From: Rosa chinensis
Lineage: Eukaryota > Streptophyta > Magnoliopsida > Rosales > Rosaceae
Direction of reading: 5' to 3'
DNA length: 64,000 nucleotides
Assembly: GCF_002994745.2 (NCBI RefSeq)
Contig: NC_037092.1
Coordinates: forward strand, 81,029,324-81,093,323
Shown: one piece after another, positions 22,801 to 37,557 of the stretch
Layout of the letters: every line of letters starts with the position of its first letter
Numbering within the stretch: the first letter of the stretch is position 1
Notes under the pieces: generated by a model
Database searches by the model: none
Told to the model about the DNA's origin: nothing
The model's input: the letters and a program-made list of their open reading frames with translations, nothing else
Program-made: the position numbers and the translations under genes

Positions 22801-23523
22801 ACCAGTATCTATGTTTGCAATTATTGTATCTTCGCCAAACCTTGCTTTCTTCCAAATGGAGTCTGAAGGAATAAGTCCATTTCTCTCTAATCCAAGAAAA
22901 TTCCATGACCGGGTAGTTTGTAGCTTTCTTCCCTTGTTTAGGAAGACTGATATCACATTTGGATCCTCTGCATCCTCAAAATTTTTCAAAAACTTAATAA
23001 GATTAAGGAGAAAAGAGAAATATATGTATGTGTATATTGTTCAGTACTACTTACTAGCAATCTGAGCAGCTTCTTCCTCTTCAAGAATTGCAGCAAAACC
23101 ATTAATGTGTCTAGTATAGGAGTAGAACATCACATCTTTGGCACTTTTATTGCTGTCAATGAAATTCAAAACGAATTAACATAAGGTTGAATAAAAATCA
23201 CAACAGTTTAACTTTGCCTACATTACCTTCTCAAGAATGACCCCAGAAAATTGTAGTGAAAATTTCTGACAAAATCGAGATCAACAGATGATGGGCTTGG
23301 ACCATGAGAATGTGCTCCTAAGTACACTATATATGGCTGAAGTACCATGTAGAAACAGAAACTATAAGAACTGAAAATCCATAGATGGTCATGAACCACA
23401 TTCAACTAAATGAATCAAAACAGAAGCAAGCTTTACCTTTTTAATGGAAAGGGTAGGTGTCTGCAACAGAGAGAACAAAAGAGCTGATAATAATAGTAAT
23501 GGAGGTAGAGATGAAAGCACCAT
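19817..23523 (-). CDS. Subtilisin-like serine protease, SBT5.3/AIR3 type (copy A)
   Basis: Eleven exons on the reverse strand: 23523-23437, 23336-23227, 23152-23055, 22967-22803, 22254-22149, 22067-21533, 21447-21350, 21259-21008, 20907-20793, 20686-20473, 20358-19817. They total 2322 nt (773 aa) in frame with GT-AG junctions. The start gives a signal peptide ([20 protein letters not shown]). Next come the I9 prodomain ([13 protein letters not shown]), then the S8 domain with Asp about 152 (ANIDTGVWPES), His about 221 (DGHGSHT), Asn in AAGNSGP and Ser about 561 ([11 protein letters not shown]). A PA domain is inserted between ([11 protein letters not shown]), and the Fn3-like C-terminus ends AVKHY. 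All catalytic residues are present. Plant subtilases of this group are secreted to the cell wall. A tandem paralogue is at 24066. Confidence 0.93.
22468..22516. repeat. TTTTA microsatellite in SBT copy A intron 4
   Basis: Repeats of TTTTA/TTTTTA occupy about 45 bp inside the fourth intron, the longest intron of this gene. Simple-sequence repeat without coding meaning. Confidence 0.7.
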
Positions 23524-24065
23524 TGCTGTGAAGCTTTGAATAGCTTCTGTGCTAAAAACTAGAAGGTTGACCACAAAGCTGGTTAAATGTCATTTCTTTG
23601 TATGACAGAATGTTGAATTATAACCTTACAAAATGTATGGCACTAATAACTAGGGAAAAAAAAAAAAGTAGATTCCCATACAAGAAAATGGTAGAGCACT
23701 TTTATGCTTTACTTTCTTGTTATCAAGTCCTATTCTCAGATAGCCATATACTAGCCATTAGAATCAGTACTCTTACTTTAAATAAAGGAGAAGATGCAAT
23801 TATCAGCACTAGATAACAATTCTCAAATTTTGTTTTTTTGGGGAGGCAAGTAGTGATTTAGAAATAAAAATAAATGTAACTCCATAATAAATTGCAAGTA
23901 ACCAATCATGAAAAACTATCAAATTTTTATTTAGTTTTTATTTATGTTGAATAGGACAAAAACAGACATATACAAAATAAATGACTAATCTCTACCTGCA
24001 ATTTTTAATGGCTATCTAGCCAACAATAATAATAGTAAATAATTGATCGACGAAGTTTGTCATTT
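23524..24065. promoter_or_regulatory. Spacer between tandem subtilase genes (upstream region of copy A)
   Basis: About 540 bp of AT-rich sequence separate the stop of copy B from the start of copy A; both genes read leftward. It must hold the copy A promoter and the copy B 3' UTR. An in-frame upstream ATG at 23574 would extend copy A by 17 residues, but it would put polar residues before the signal peptide, so I prefer 23523. Confidence 0.5.
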
Positions 24066-27667
<3,602 letters not shown>

Positions 27668-29337
27668 TGATTTTCTTGGAATGTTAGAGTTGTGACAGAG
27701 GACTCTGCTTTCCCCTGTTTTTAAACCCTGATTTTGGAACCCAAATCAGTAACGTGTAGGGGAGTAAGTATATTCCCATTCTGATAGTAAATCCATTTAA
27801 TCAGGTTTGAGTAATTTAAGCAACAAATCATTTACAGTTCATTGTAACATCTTTTTTATACCTAAGGAAAATACTTACATCCAAACCTAATGGATAGAGA
27901 CTAGATTTGTACTTAAATGCTAAAATCACTACGATTTTGAGAAAGAAATCCCATCTTTTCATCCAATAATCATGTTATGCCTATCCTTAACCAATCTACC
28001 AATTTAGTTTTGACTAGCTAATTTGCATTCATTGTGTTTTAGAGAATTTTTCAGTTATGTTATTTGGCTAATATTTTGGTAATAACAACAGAGATCACAT
28101 AGGATTTAGGAACTAATTAGGATTGTATTATGAGTAGTACTAGTATTGTATTAGGAACCTGACAGCTAATCATCTGCTATCCTCTAATTATTCGACTTGC
28201 CAAAAGGTTTGTATTATGAGTCTTTACTAGTATTGAGACTTAAGCATGCCGGACTAGGGCATAAATTATTCTAATTGATAATATTAGTCTGTATATCCTC
28301 CTTAAAAAATGGATCTAATTGCACTTCACGCTCCAAATTTTTGATAATTGAATCAATCTTTCTCGAGCAAAAGAGAGGATGCCTCGAGTTAAAAAAATCA
28401 TCAAAATTGTAAACCAACTCAGGAAAACACGTTTTTAAGATGCATCTATCCAAAATCCGTCACATTGATTGTCGAAAATATTAATGTGCATTGCATCGAT
28501 CCAACCCATTTTTTAGGAGTGCAATTGTTGAAGGACTTAAGTGTCCACATTATGTTTAGAGGTACTACAAAGTGATCAACTACTAAGAATAAACTGAAAG
28601 ATAATAACAAATAAACACGAAAAGATAAACTCTCTGTCCTCTTTCTCGTTAACTCGTTTCATCAAATCATCATCTACGCATATATGTCCTAATTTCATTA
28701 AAAAGATTGACAGATATATGGTGAATCTACTAATTTTATCTTCGAAGGGTATTGAATCTAGTCCATCTAATTGAATCTGGTGCACTTTTCTTATTTAATT
28801 CTACTCTTCGTTCAGTATTTTTATCTATGTACGTTCATGTTTGGTATCAATCAAATATATAGTGTCTTTGGTTCATGTATCATCATAATTGATGGGTTAA
28901 CCTGTTCAAGTATTCCTAATTCATGCAATATCGTTCTATGAGAACTGCATATAAACTCATGATCAAATGCAATGGGACTTCCAGAAGAAGGAGGAGGAGG
29001 CCGGGACGTTGCTTCATGCTTTAGGTGTTTTATATTTTGATTTCTCTTTGCACACTATGTAACTGGACTCTGTGCAACCGCTTTGAAACTAGCTGTATAA
29101 TTGGTGGTTAATTTTTCTTCCTTCTGGATAAAACTTACATCCATGGTTTCTGGCTATACTCGGAAGAATTTGTTATCATAGTGCAAGTGAGCAAAGACTT
29201 GTTCTAGCTTCCTGTTTTTCATATAAAATTCGGTTTCATTCAAAATGGGCTATCGATCTAGTACTTTTACAGAAGTTGAGCACTCATGAACAACAGAAAC
29301 TTGGAATATTAGATGATTAGAATGCAGCAATAATACG
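27668..29337. other. Long AT-rich intergenic stretch
   Basis: It contains the upstream region of SBT copy B (a TTTAAAA-type TATA candidate lies about 55 bp before the ATG on the reverse strand). A short coding-like patch near 28975-29030, rich in Glu/Gly codons (GAAGGAGGAGGAGGCC), might be the tail of a lost exon, but no family could be named. Nothing else is recognised. Confidence 0.45.
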
Positions 29338-29565
29338 TGAATTTTGGTATATAAGGTTTTCTACGTCAATTACTTGATGCCTTATTTAGCCAAGAAGAGA
29401 TTTATAAGAACCCTATGTCTCCCCCCCCAAAACAAGATCAAACATAACGCTTGAATTTTGGTATATATGGTTTTCTACGTCAATTACTTGATGCCTTATT
29501 TAGCCAAGAAGTGATTTAGAAGAACTCCATGTCTCCGCCCTAAACAAGATCTAACATAACACATT
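29338..29565. repeat. 114-bp direct tandem duplication
   Basis: Two adjacent copies start at 29338 and 29452, each beginning TGAATTTTGGTATATA and containing GGTTTTCTACGTCAATTACT and a C-rich patch. They differ at only a few positions, so the duplication is relatively recent. Confidence 0.85.
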
Positions 29566-29699
29566 GTTGTGAACCTGCAAACCAATCAAGGAGTCCATTC
29601 CTTGGGGTGGGAGCTAGTCATACTCCAATTGATGAACTAAGAACATTATCGCGTTTGTTTTCATCCATCTTTACTCGCCAAAAGTTTTAGTCTATTTTA

Positions 29700-30689
29700 A
29701 GCTGCTGGTCTTTACTCTAATGAAGACCGAAAGTGAAGTGGCCAAATGAAAGGGTTTTTATCATCATTAGGGTCAAAACTTTCTTGCACCGCATAGAATG
29801 ATACCCAATTTTTTAAAATGACCGAAGAGGTTGTTTGGCTCCAAAACCAGTTGGCGTGCAAATTGTCTCTTTTGAGCGTGTGCGCGGGCGTACCAGCACC
29901 GTGGGGTGCTGTCGTCGGGGGAGTCCCTTGACCTGACTTCTTCTTCAAGCGTTGTGGACGAGGAGAGCACCAACCTCGCCACAAGGTTCTTCTCTAACCT
30001 TCCGAGAAAGGACTTCTTGCCTTACGGATAAGGACTTTGGTTGTGATCTCTTCGCGTCACCGAATCGATACTCAACGCTGAAGGCTGAGCAGAGCAATCA
30101 CTGGGAAGTTTGGAGAAAGCACGGGTTTTGCTAAAGCGTGACTTTAGCTTCGCTGGGTTGCGAGGGCGTTACCCTTGCTTCGCTGGTTGTATCGGTGGCA
30201 GTAGAACTGGCAGTCGGCTCGCGGAGAGACTAGGACTGGAAGTACGGTCGCCAGGTTGATCTGTTGATGCTGACAATCGGCTCTTGGAGAGACTAGGACT
30301 AGCGCGTAGTCACCGGGTTTCAATGAGGTTGAAGGTTTGCTCCGGGGCTTTGTAATCGCTGGGATTGATTGATTCGAGAGAGGTCTTTTTTGTTGTTCTG
30401 CTTTAGCCTCTATATATAGGCTACTCGTAGATTCTCCTTCCTAATAGGAATGAAATACTATATTTTAAGCCACAGTTATTGGCCTTGAATCAAATCAAAA
30501 CTCTTAATAGTTTTGATATTATCGTAAGTACTAAAAGATTGACTCTGTCATAGCAATCTTTTAGGCAAAGTTAATTACCTTTTAGAGTCCTGGACGTAAT
30601 CTTCCTCTTGGTCGCGAGATGTTGGATATGCACGTATATATGTTCATATATATCTTCGCGAGGTATCTTCGCGAGCAAGGCCTTCAACA
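29700..30689 (-). repeat. LTR-like GC-rich block (possible solo or partial LTR)
   Basis: On the reverse strand the block starts TGTTGAAGGCCTTGCTCGCG at 30689, has a TATA element (CTATATATAGAGGC) near 30410, and then a GC-rich transcribed-type leader with repeated TAGTCCTAGTCTCTCC blocks. This composition is typical of plant Ty3-type LTRs. The downstream LTR end and its partner were not located. A GTCTT repeat at 28864-28868 and 30690-30694 next to TG/CA ends would fit a 1.8-kb solo LTR, but five bases is weak evidence. Confidence 0.4.
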
Positions 30690-30804
30690 GTCTTTAATTG
30701 CATGCATATATATATATGTGTAGCCCCGCGTAACCTTGATTCATGCATGGCTTTTGACCTTTTCTACGTCCATGATCCTTCCCTTAATTGAACCATGCAT
30801 GAAT

Positions 30805-30805
<1 letters not shown>

Positions 30806-30849
<44 letters not shown>
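30806..30849. repeat. (AT)n microsatellite
   Basis: About 40 bp of alternating AT ending at TATTCCTTATTAACC. Reading frames through it are Tyr/Ile repeats of no meaning. Confidence 0.9.
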
Positions 30850-30850
<1 letters not shown>

Positions 30851-30933
30851 CTTATTAACCACAATCAAGCATGATTGCATGCTATCTCTCCCACCTCCAG
30901 CCATTCTCAATTGCATGGGAAAAGCATTGATTG

Positions 30934-30935
<2 letters not shown>
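30847..30935. repeat. Flank duplication, copy 1 (copy 2 at 32458-32548)
   Basis: About 90 bp beginning TATTCCTTATTAACCACAAT and containing CATGCTATCTCTCCCAC recur almost unchanged right after the MULE at 32458. The region was therefore duplicated in tandem together with its (TA)n tract, and the MULE then inserted at the edge of the second copy. Confidence 0.8.

Positions 30936-30982
<47 letters not shown>
30934..30982. repeat. (TG)n-(TA)n microsatellite
   Basis: GTGTGTGTGTG passes directly into a long TATATA run, ending just before the target site of the MULE at 30985. Confidence 0.9.
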
Positions 30983-30987
<5 letters not shown>

Positions 30988-31422
30988 TCCTTAGGGAAAA
31001 AGATACAAACAGTACCCAACCTATGACCCACTAGTAACTTCAGTACCCAAGTTTTCAAAACTATCACTTTAGTACCCAGGTTATCTAACCCGACCCAACT
31101 TTAGTACCTGGAGCCGTTAACTCAATAACGGCGTCTGACAAGTGGCATATATTGAAGGGTAATTTTGTCTTTTCATATTTAATTCATTATTTTTATACAT
31201 TGTTTTTTTTTTTACCTCTTCTTCGCTCTCTCTCTCTCTCTCTCTCTATAACCATTATCAAAGACCAAAAAAAAAAAAAAAAACTCTTCCAGCAGCCCCG
31301 CGCCTCTTCCTCTCCAGCCCAGCCTCCTCCCCCCGCCGCAACCCCTGCCGCGAAGCCCCACAGCCAGCCAGACCAGCACACCAGGCCGAGCGCTGCCCAG
31401 CCTCGCCTTGCGCATCGCCTAG

Positions 31423-31453
<31 letters not shown>

Positions 31454-31664
31454 ACGCGTACATCTCCCTCCGCGCCTTGCGCCTCTCTTTCTTCCTCTCA
31501 TTGAAACCCAGAAAACTGATGTTCTCTCTCCATCTCATTCCCATTCAAATCCAACAAACAAAGAAACATGTTATCAAGCAAAACCAAGAATTTGCATTAA
31601 TTCAAAACATAGTACAACAAAACCCAGCAACTGGGTAGGAAATACAGAAACGGGGTACAAATTT

Positions 31665-31862
31665 TGACTGGAGGAGGCCAGAGATGCAGACATGAGATTG
31701 AGGTTCTGGAGGAGCAGATTGCGAATCACGAGGGGGATGTTGAGCCTACAATATCTGTGCTTAATGGGTTTGTGGCGTTTACAAGGTATTGCAGGTTCTT
31801 GCTTTTCAAATTCGAGGAAGATGAAGTGGGAGTGGGAGTTGGGAGTCAGAAGAAGTCGAGGA
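31665..31862 (+). pseudogene. Probable captured U-box E3 ligase exon (PUB17-like) inside the MULE
   Basis: The forward frame reads RCRHEIEVLEEQIANHEGDV, continuing EPTISVLNGFVAFTRYCRFL and LFKFEEDEV, then SQKKSRKG. I recognise this as the region preceding the U-box in plant PUB17/ACRE276-type ubiquitin ligases (EEQI..HEG..EPT.SVLNGFVA..RYCRFLLFGFEEDE). The U-box and ARM repeats are absent, and the frame ends shortly after at 31918. The identification rests on memory of the family pattern, so it needs a search. Other possibilities are another protein with the same helical domain. Confidence 0.55.
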
Positions 31863-31879
31863 AGGGTTTGGGTGGTCTA

Positions 31880-32060
31880 GCTGAAGAACCGATTGGACGC
31901 TGGACAGCAGCAGAGTAGCCGAGCTGAAGAACCGATTGGACGCTGGTCTGGGTGTGTTGCAACGACGCCGGAGTTTGGTAACAACACCGGAACTGGGCAG
32001 CGTCGATCTGGAAGAGGAAGCCGACCGGTCTGGGTGGAAGAGGAAGCCCACCGATCTGGA
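31880..32060. repeat. Short direct repeats in the MULE interior
   Basis: GAAGAACCGATTGGACGCTGG occurs twice (near 31884 and 31930), as does a GGAAGAGGAAGCC(G/C)ACCG block (near 32009 and 32037). These small local duplications sit between the captured fragment and the right arm. Confidence 0.7.
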
Positions 32061-32192
32061 CAGCTTTGTAATGATACCGGCTGTGGGGCTTCGCGGCAGG
32101 GGTTGCGGCGGGGGGAGGAGGCTGGGCTGGAGAGGAAGAGGCGCGGGGCTGCTGGAAGAGTTTTTTTTTTTTTTTTGGTCTTTGATAATGGT

Positions 32193-32226
<34 letters not shown>

Positions 32227-32457
32227 AGAAGAGGTAAAAAAAAAAAAACAATGTATAAAAATGATGAATTAAATATGAAAAGACAAAATTACCCTTCAAT
32301 ATATGCCACTTGTCAGACGCCGTTACTGAGTTAACGGCTCCAGGTACTAAAGTTGGGTCGGGTTAGATAACCTGGGTACTAAAGTGATAGTTTTGAAAAC
32401 TTGGGTACTGAAGTTACTAGTGGGCCATAAGTTGGGTACTGTTTGTATCTTTTTCCC

Positions 32458-32548
32458 TATTCCTTATTAACCACAATCAAGCATGATTGCATGCTATCTC
32501 TCCCACGTCCAGCCATTCTCAATTGCATGGGAAAAGCATTGATTGGCT
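32458..32548. repeat. Flank duplication, copy 2
   Basis: Near-identical to 30847-30935, starting at the right target duplication of the MULE. Confidence 0.8.
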
Positions 32549-32655
32549 GGTGGCCCACGTTGATACTTCCTTAATTGAACCAACCAAAGACCTTAATTGC
32601 AGGATTGGTCTTGCATATGGGTAGAGAAGTATTTGCCATGTTTAATTGCTTGGGA

Positions 32656-32657
<2 letters not shown>

Positions 32658-32707
<50 letters not shown>
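32658..32707. repeat. (AT)n microsatellite
   Basis: About 48 bp of alternating AT; the surrounding 32549-33224 sequence shows no gene. Confidence 0.9.
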
Positions 32708-32709
<2 letters not shown>

Positions 32710-33239
32710 TCCTTGGCCTTCGCGAGTGAGATGATTGCTTGCATGGCTCGCGTAATCTCAGCCATATATGCAGCCTACATATTTATCTTCCCGTCTTGCA
32801 CGATTTTGGTAATCAAGCAAACCACCGTTAATTATCAAATATTTTGATAATTACAAGTAAATCAAGGAATATTCAGATTTGCTTCGAGATTGCTTGATCT
32901 CCATGTAGGTTTTATTTAGCCTCTAAATAATATATTCCGAACTTGTCAGAAATATATAGCTTGGGCCACGGATATTGGCCCGGATTTCTTCGAGTCCCCC
33001 ATGTCGGGAAAAAATGTTAATTTTGGGTTCAAACAGAGGTACCTAGATTTATAGAAATCGATCAACTTCATATCTCCATCCATGTTTTCCTCATATCTCC
33101 TTTAAAACTAGGGGTATATACGATATTTTCTTCAATTTTTAGTTGGAAATGACAATATTGCATCTATAACCCCAGCATTTTCTCGTTTATAAAAAAGCAG
33201 TTGGATCAATGGTCATTAAGCAATGGGACTGCATGAAAA

Positions 33240-34261
33240 GGAAAAACAGAATATGAAATAGCAGAGCCCTAGGGTTTCTGAGCAGAGCATGACGGCGGCA
33301 CTTTATCGACCAACCCTCATCATGGGTTGCGCAATGCAGATCTTTGTGTCTGAGCAGTGGTGACAAGAGGGTCGGAACGTTCCAGCTTGTGTGTAGGTGG
33401 GGTAGATCTTGGCGGTCTGTGCTATGCTGTCGGATTAAGACGGATCAACATTGTTCTTGGGTTGATAAGGGGTGTCAGGTTCTGGTGATTGTATCGGCAT
33501 GAGTGGGATCTGGTAGTGGGGATCCGGCCAAGTTTGATCTCCTTCAATCTAGGTTAGAGCCAATGAAGGTGATTGACTCGTTTGCAGGTGCTCGGAGAAG
33601 CTGTTTGGCTTGTGGCTTGAGTTCACCATGGTCAAGCTTGGCGTTGATCGCGGTTGGCCATCGGAGGGATGGACGACGACAGAGGCAACCTGGCCACTGG
33701 CAGTTAGGGTTGCTGTCCTCTTTGCTAGGGTTTGGGCTTGGGTTTAAACTTTGGTTGTTGGGCTCTATGTTGTGGGTAGTGGGGAGGGTGTCTTGCCACC
33801 CTCATTGATCACTTAACGATGGGAGTAGGCCTGGCCTAAGAGGTGGACATTCTTGGGCATTTGAACAGGTTTATAGTCCAGGACCAATTGTTTTCAGATC
33901 AAGACTGCTACGGGACTTGATAATTATCTGGAATAATGATTGGTGCTCTTCTTCAAGCAGCTTATGGATAAAGATTTGCTCCCATTTGTTTGCTAGGAAG
34001 TGATTATTTGTTAGTACCGTAATTGCGCGTCTGGCTAATGGGGATGCTAGTCAATGATTTTGCCCTAAAAGACACAGAGTTGTTCTTTTTTATGGGTTCG
34101 CTTTACAGAGCGGGCTCAAATTAACTTGTAATGAGTTTACATTACTTAGATAGGAGTTTGATCGTTACCTCGCCATTTTTCTGTCTTTTAAGTGTATGTT
34201 AAACTCTACCTTTTTGGTTAGTCATCTAATGCAATGAACATTTATTTCAAAAAAAAAAAAA
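33240..34261 (+). mobile_element. Non-coding poly-A retroposon (LINE-derived, non-autonomous)
   Basis: A perfect 15-bp duplication GGGACTGCATGAAAA occurs at 33225-33239 and 34262-34276, and the insert ends in a poly-A tract. The 1.0-kb body starts with a leader-like GCCCTAGGGTTTCTGAGC, is G-rich, and has no RT or endonuclease. The only sizeable frame (33503-33808) has no recognised domain. It resembles a LINE derivative keeping only 5' and 3' untranslated regions. Confidence 0.8.
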
Positions 34262-34539
34262 GGGACTGCATGAAAATACAATAGTCCCGCGACTGGCCTC
34301 TTTCTCCGCTGCGGCGCTAATGGCACCACAAAATTGTAATTCAAATTCATAAACTTTGCAGAATTAGAATATGAAACTGAATAAAGAGATGCACAGATGC
34401 AAAATAAAACTCAGAAATTGAAGTGATTTGTGGTCAAAGAGGCTATCAACCATCTATAACGCAAATAAAACTTCTTCTATAGAATTAAAATATTTCATTC
34501 AATTTCAATTCCACCATCTTAGAAACAATTAAGGTTCGG

Positions 34540-37500
34540 GTGTTTTCACTTCAACTAGCCCATGTGTTGAGCAACATGATTTGAGCTGTATTCCGAGGGT
34601 CATCACGGATGAGGTGAACAGACAGCTCTCTGGTGAGTTTCTGGCTTCAGAAATCTTTCGTGCCCTAAAACAAATGCACCCATCCAAGGCTCTTGGGCCG
34701 GATGGGTTTTCACCAATTTTCTATCAGCAGTTTTGGGATGTAGTTGGGAGTGACGTGGTTGAGGCTATAAAATGTTTTCTGAACTCAGACGATCGTATGA
34801 AGGAGGTCAATTGTACGTGGGTTACTCTCATTCCGAAAGTTAAAACACCAGAGTTTGTGCATCAATTGAGGCCTATCAGCCTATGTAATGTGATATACAA
34901 GATTGGCTCCAAGGTATTGGCAAATAGGTTGAAACCCCTGCTTGATGGCATTATATCTCCTTATCAAAGCGCGTTTGTACCTGGGAGATTAATTTCTGAT
35001 AATTCCCTACTGGCTTTTGAGATTTCACATTGTCTTAAACGAAGAAGAAGAGGACATGTGGGTTATAGTGCCTTGAAGCTGGATATGAGCAAAGCCTACG
35101 ATAGAGTCGAATGGGCATTCCTTGAAGCTATGTTGGTGCAATTAGGGTTTTGTGGGGAATGGATAACATGGATCATGAGATGCGTTAAGACGGTGACATA
35201 CTCTTTCATGGTGAATGGTGAGGTAATTGGGAACCTAGAACCTTCAAGGGGCCTCAGGCAGGGGGACGCCATCTCCCCTTACCTATTCCTGCTGTGCGCT
35301 GAGTTTCTATCGCCGCTTCTGGTTTTGGTTGAGCAGAACAATGATTTACAAGGTGTGAAAGTGTGTAAGAGGGCACCTCCAATTAGCCACCTTTTTTCCG
35401 CAGATGACTCATTCATCTTATTCAAATCAGGTTATAATGAGTGTGTGTTCTTGCGCGATATGTTCCTTTTTTATGAAAGGTTGACAGGGCAACGGATAAA
35501 CTTTGAAAAAAGTTGTGTATCATTTAGTCTTAATGTACCTAGAAGCTTGCAAGACGGGCTTGCAGAAGTTTTGGGAGTGCAGAGAGTTGAAAAACATGAT
35601 AAATATCTTGGCTTACCCACTGAGCTGAGTTACTTGAAGGAGGATGCTTTCAAGTTTTTAACTGAGAGAGTGAGGAAACGCACACAAGGATGGAGAGATA
35701 AAACCCTGAGCGGTTCCGGTAAGGAAGTGCTCATAAAATCTGTGATTCAGTCTATCCCGACATATGTAATGAGTTGTTTTGAGTTACCAAAACATTTGTG
35801 TGATGAGATGCATAGACTGATGGCTCGTTTTTGGTGGGGTGATCAAGGTGAGGAGAGGAAAATACACTGGGTGTCGTGGGAAAAGTTGTGCATCCCTAAG
35901 GCAGAAGGCGGACTAGGGTTCAGAGATATGAAGTTATTCAATAAAGCTCTACTGGCTAAGCAGGGTTGGAGATTAGTAAGAAAGCCAGAATCTCTACTTG
36001 CACGGGTACTCAAAGCCAAGTACTTTCCTGATACAGGTTTCATGCAAGCTGGTTTGAAGAAGGGGTCTTCATTTATGTGGAGAAGTATCTTTAAAGGTAG
36101 AGAGCTGTTGTGCAAGGGTTTAAGAGTTCAAGTTGGGAATGGAGAGGACACATTGGTATGGAAGGATCCTTGGATTCCTATGCCATATCATTTCAAACCT
36201 TTCACACCACCAATGGAAGGCACTGAGGAAATCAGAGTAGCAGAACTTATCGATGGAGAAAGTGGGGTGTGGGAGATTTGATTGCTGAATGAGTTGTTTA
36301 CGGAGACTGAGGTTAATTATATTGCTCAAATTCCATTAAGTTTGAATGGGGGAGCAGATCGGTGGATATGGCATTTTGACAGGAAGGGAATGTACACTGT
36401 GAAAAATGGTTATCATGTCGCCAGAATAACGGAGCAAATGGATATGAGAGCGTCCTCTTCTGGGATGAATACAAGCAGCGAAACTATGTGGAAAAAACTA
36501 TGGAAAGTGAACGTACCTCCAAAGGTACGCATGCATGCATGGAGGTTAGTTAAGGGGATAATACCAACAAAAGGTGCCCTAGCAAAAAAAGGGTTACTAT
36601 TGGATATGAGGTGTCCTTTCTGTTTTGTGGAGTGGGAAGATGGCATGCATGTGTTCAAAACTTGTAGTGTGGTGAACATATTCTAGCAGTGCAGTCCTAT
36701 TAAGTTATGCCCAGCAGTGCACCCAGCTCCAGACTTGGTAGAATGGTTTTATGACATGATTGATTTGCTGCATGGTGAGCATCTTGAGTTTTTCTTATTG
36801 TCTCTTTGGGCTATATGGAATGAAAGGAATAACCTTGTATGGAAAGGTGGATGCTTCATTCCAATGAATGTGGCCAAATGGATATGTACGTACCTTGATG
36901 AGTATAAGAAGCTCCATGCACGTTGTGCTAAGAAGAACAGAAGGCATGTTACCAAATGGAAGTGTCCACCAAGTGGACGACTTAAAGTTAACATTGATGG
37001 AAGCTTTAGAGCTGGAAATGGCTATGGTGGTATAGGAGTTATTGTCCGGGATGATCATGGAGATTGCGTAGCTGCGTTGGCTAGACCTCTCCCTTATGTA
37101 CAGTCTGCGTTGCATGCTGAGGTGGAGTCACTCCGCGCCGGCTTTCTGGTAGCTATACATCAAGGTTGGGATGAGATTGAGGTAGAGTCAGATTGTGCTA
37201 TGCTTGTAAATGCCCTTGATGGGGAGGAGGAGGAGTTGTCAGAGATAGGCCGGATTATAGAGGATTGTAAAAGGTACGCTAGTTCTTTTAAGTCCTTTCA
37301 ACTTCGGCATGTCTTTCGTGAAGCAAATGGGGTGGCCAATAGGTTAGCACACCTTGCTAGTTGGAATAGTATTAATGAATTTTGGGTAGAAAAGACGCCT
37401 ATTATTATTCGGGACGTTCTCTATGAGGATATGTGTAATGGTTCTAGGGGTTCAGGCATCCCCCCCCCCCCCAATTGTACTCTTTCCCTATTAATAATAT

Positions 37501-37557
37501 GAACAAGACACCTAACTAGTTTGGTGCCTCTGCTATTTAAAAAAAAAAAAAAAAAAA
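34540..37557 (+). mobile_element. 5'-truncated L1-type LINE, comparatively young
   Basis: ORF2 begins inside the region just before RT and continues to a poly-A tract at about 37538-37556, after an 11-base poly-C run near 37460. No convincing target duplication was found next to the tail, so the left boundary is approximate. Confidence 0.85.
34581..37502 (+). pseudogene. LINE ORF2: reverse transcriptase, zf-RVT and RNase H, two stops
   Basis: One reading frame covers the whole segment and is interrupted only by TGA at 36279 and TAG at 36684. The RT has motif A LDMSKAYDRVEW, motif B RGLRQGDAISPYLF and catalytic box FSADDS, where Ser replaces the usual Ala-preceding Phe but both Asp are kept. 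Then come HDKYLGLP, the zf-RVT domain (MWKKLWKVNVPPKVRMHAWR, CPFCFVEWEDGMHVFKTC) and an RNase H domain (VNIDGSFRAGNGYGGIG, AEVESLRAG, VESDCAMLVNAL, FREANGVANRLAHLA). The endonuclease and ORF1 are missing through 5' truncation. Confidence 0.92.

Larger units (their letters stand above)
30994..32457. mobile_element. Mutator-like element (Pack-MULE type) with long terminal inverted repeats
   Basis: Terminal inverted repeats of about 372 bp (30994-31365) and 379 bp (32079-32457) begin GGGAAAAAGATACAAACAGT on each strand and are nearly identical to the innermost GGCTGTGG. The 9-bp sequence TATTCCTTA flanks both sides (30985-30993 and 32458-32466), as expected for Mutator. No transposase is present. 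The 700-bp interior holds a 31-base poly-C run (31423-31453), a host-like exon fragment and short direct repeats. The high similarity of the arms points to recent activity driven by an element elsewhere. Confidence 0.88.

Noticed and set aside
28864..30694. Solo LTR of about 1.8 kb with GTCTT flanks
   Set aside because: The right edge looks LTR-like, but the left end rests on a 5-base match plus TG, which could easily occur by chance over this length.
30764..31067. Tyr/Ile-repeat open frames
   Set aside because: Pure translations of (TA)n and (TG)n microsatellites.
31193..31501. Gly/Arg-rich reverse-strand frames in the MULE
   Set aside because: They arise from the poly-C run and GC-rich arm; no domain, and the mirror frame exists in the other arm.
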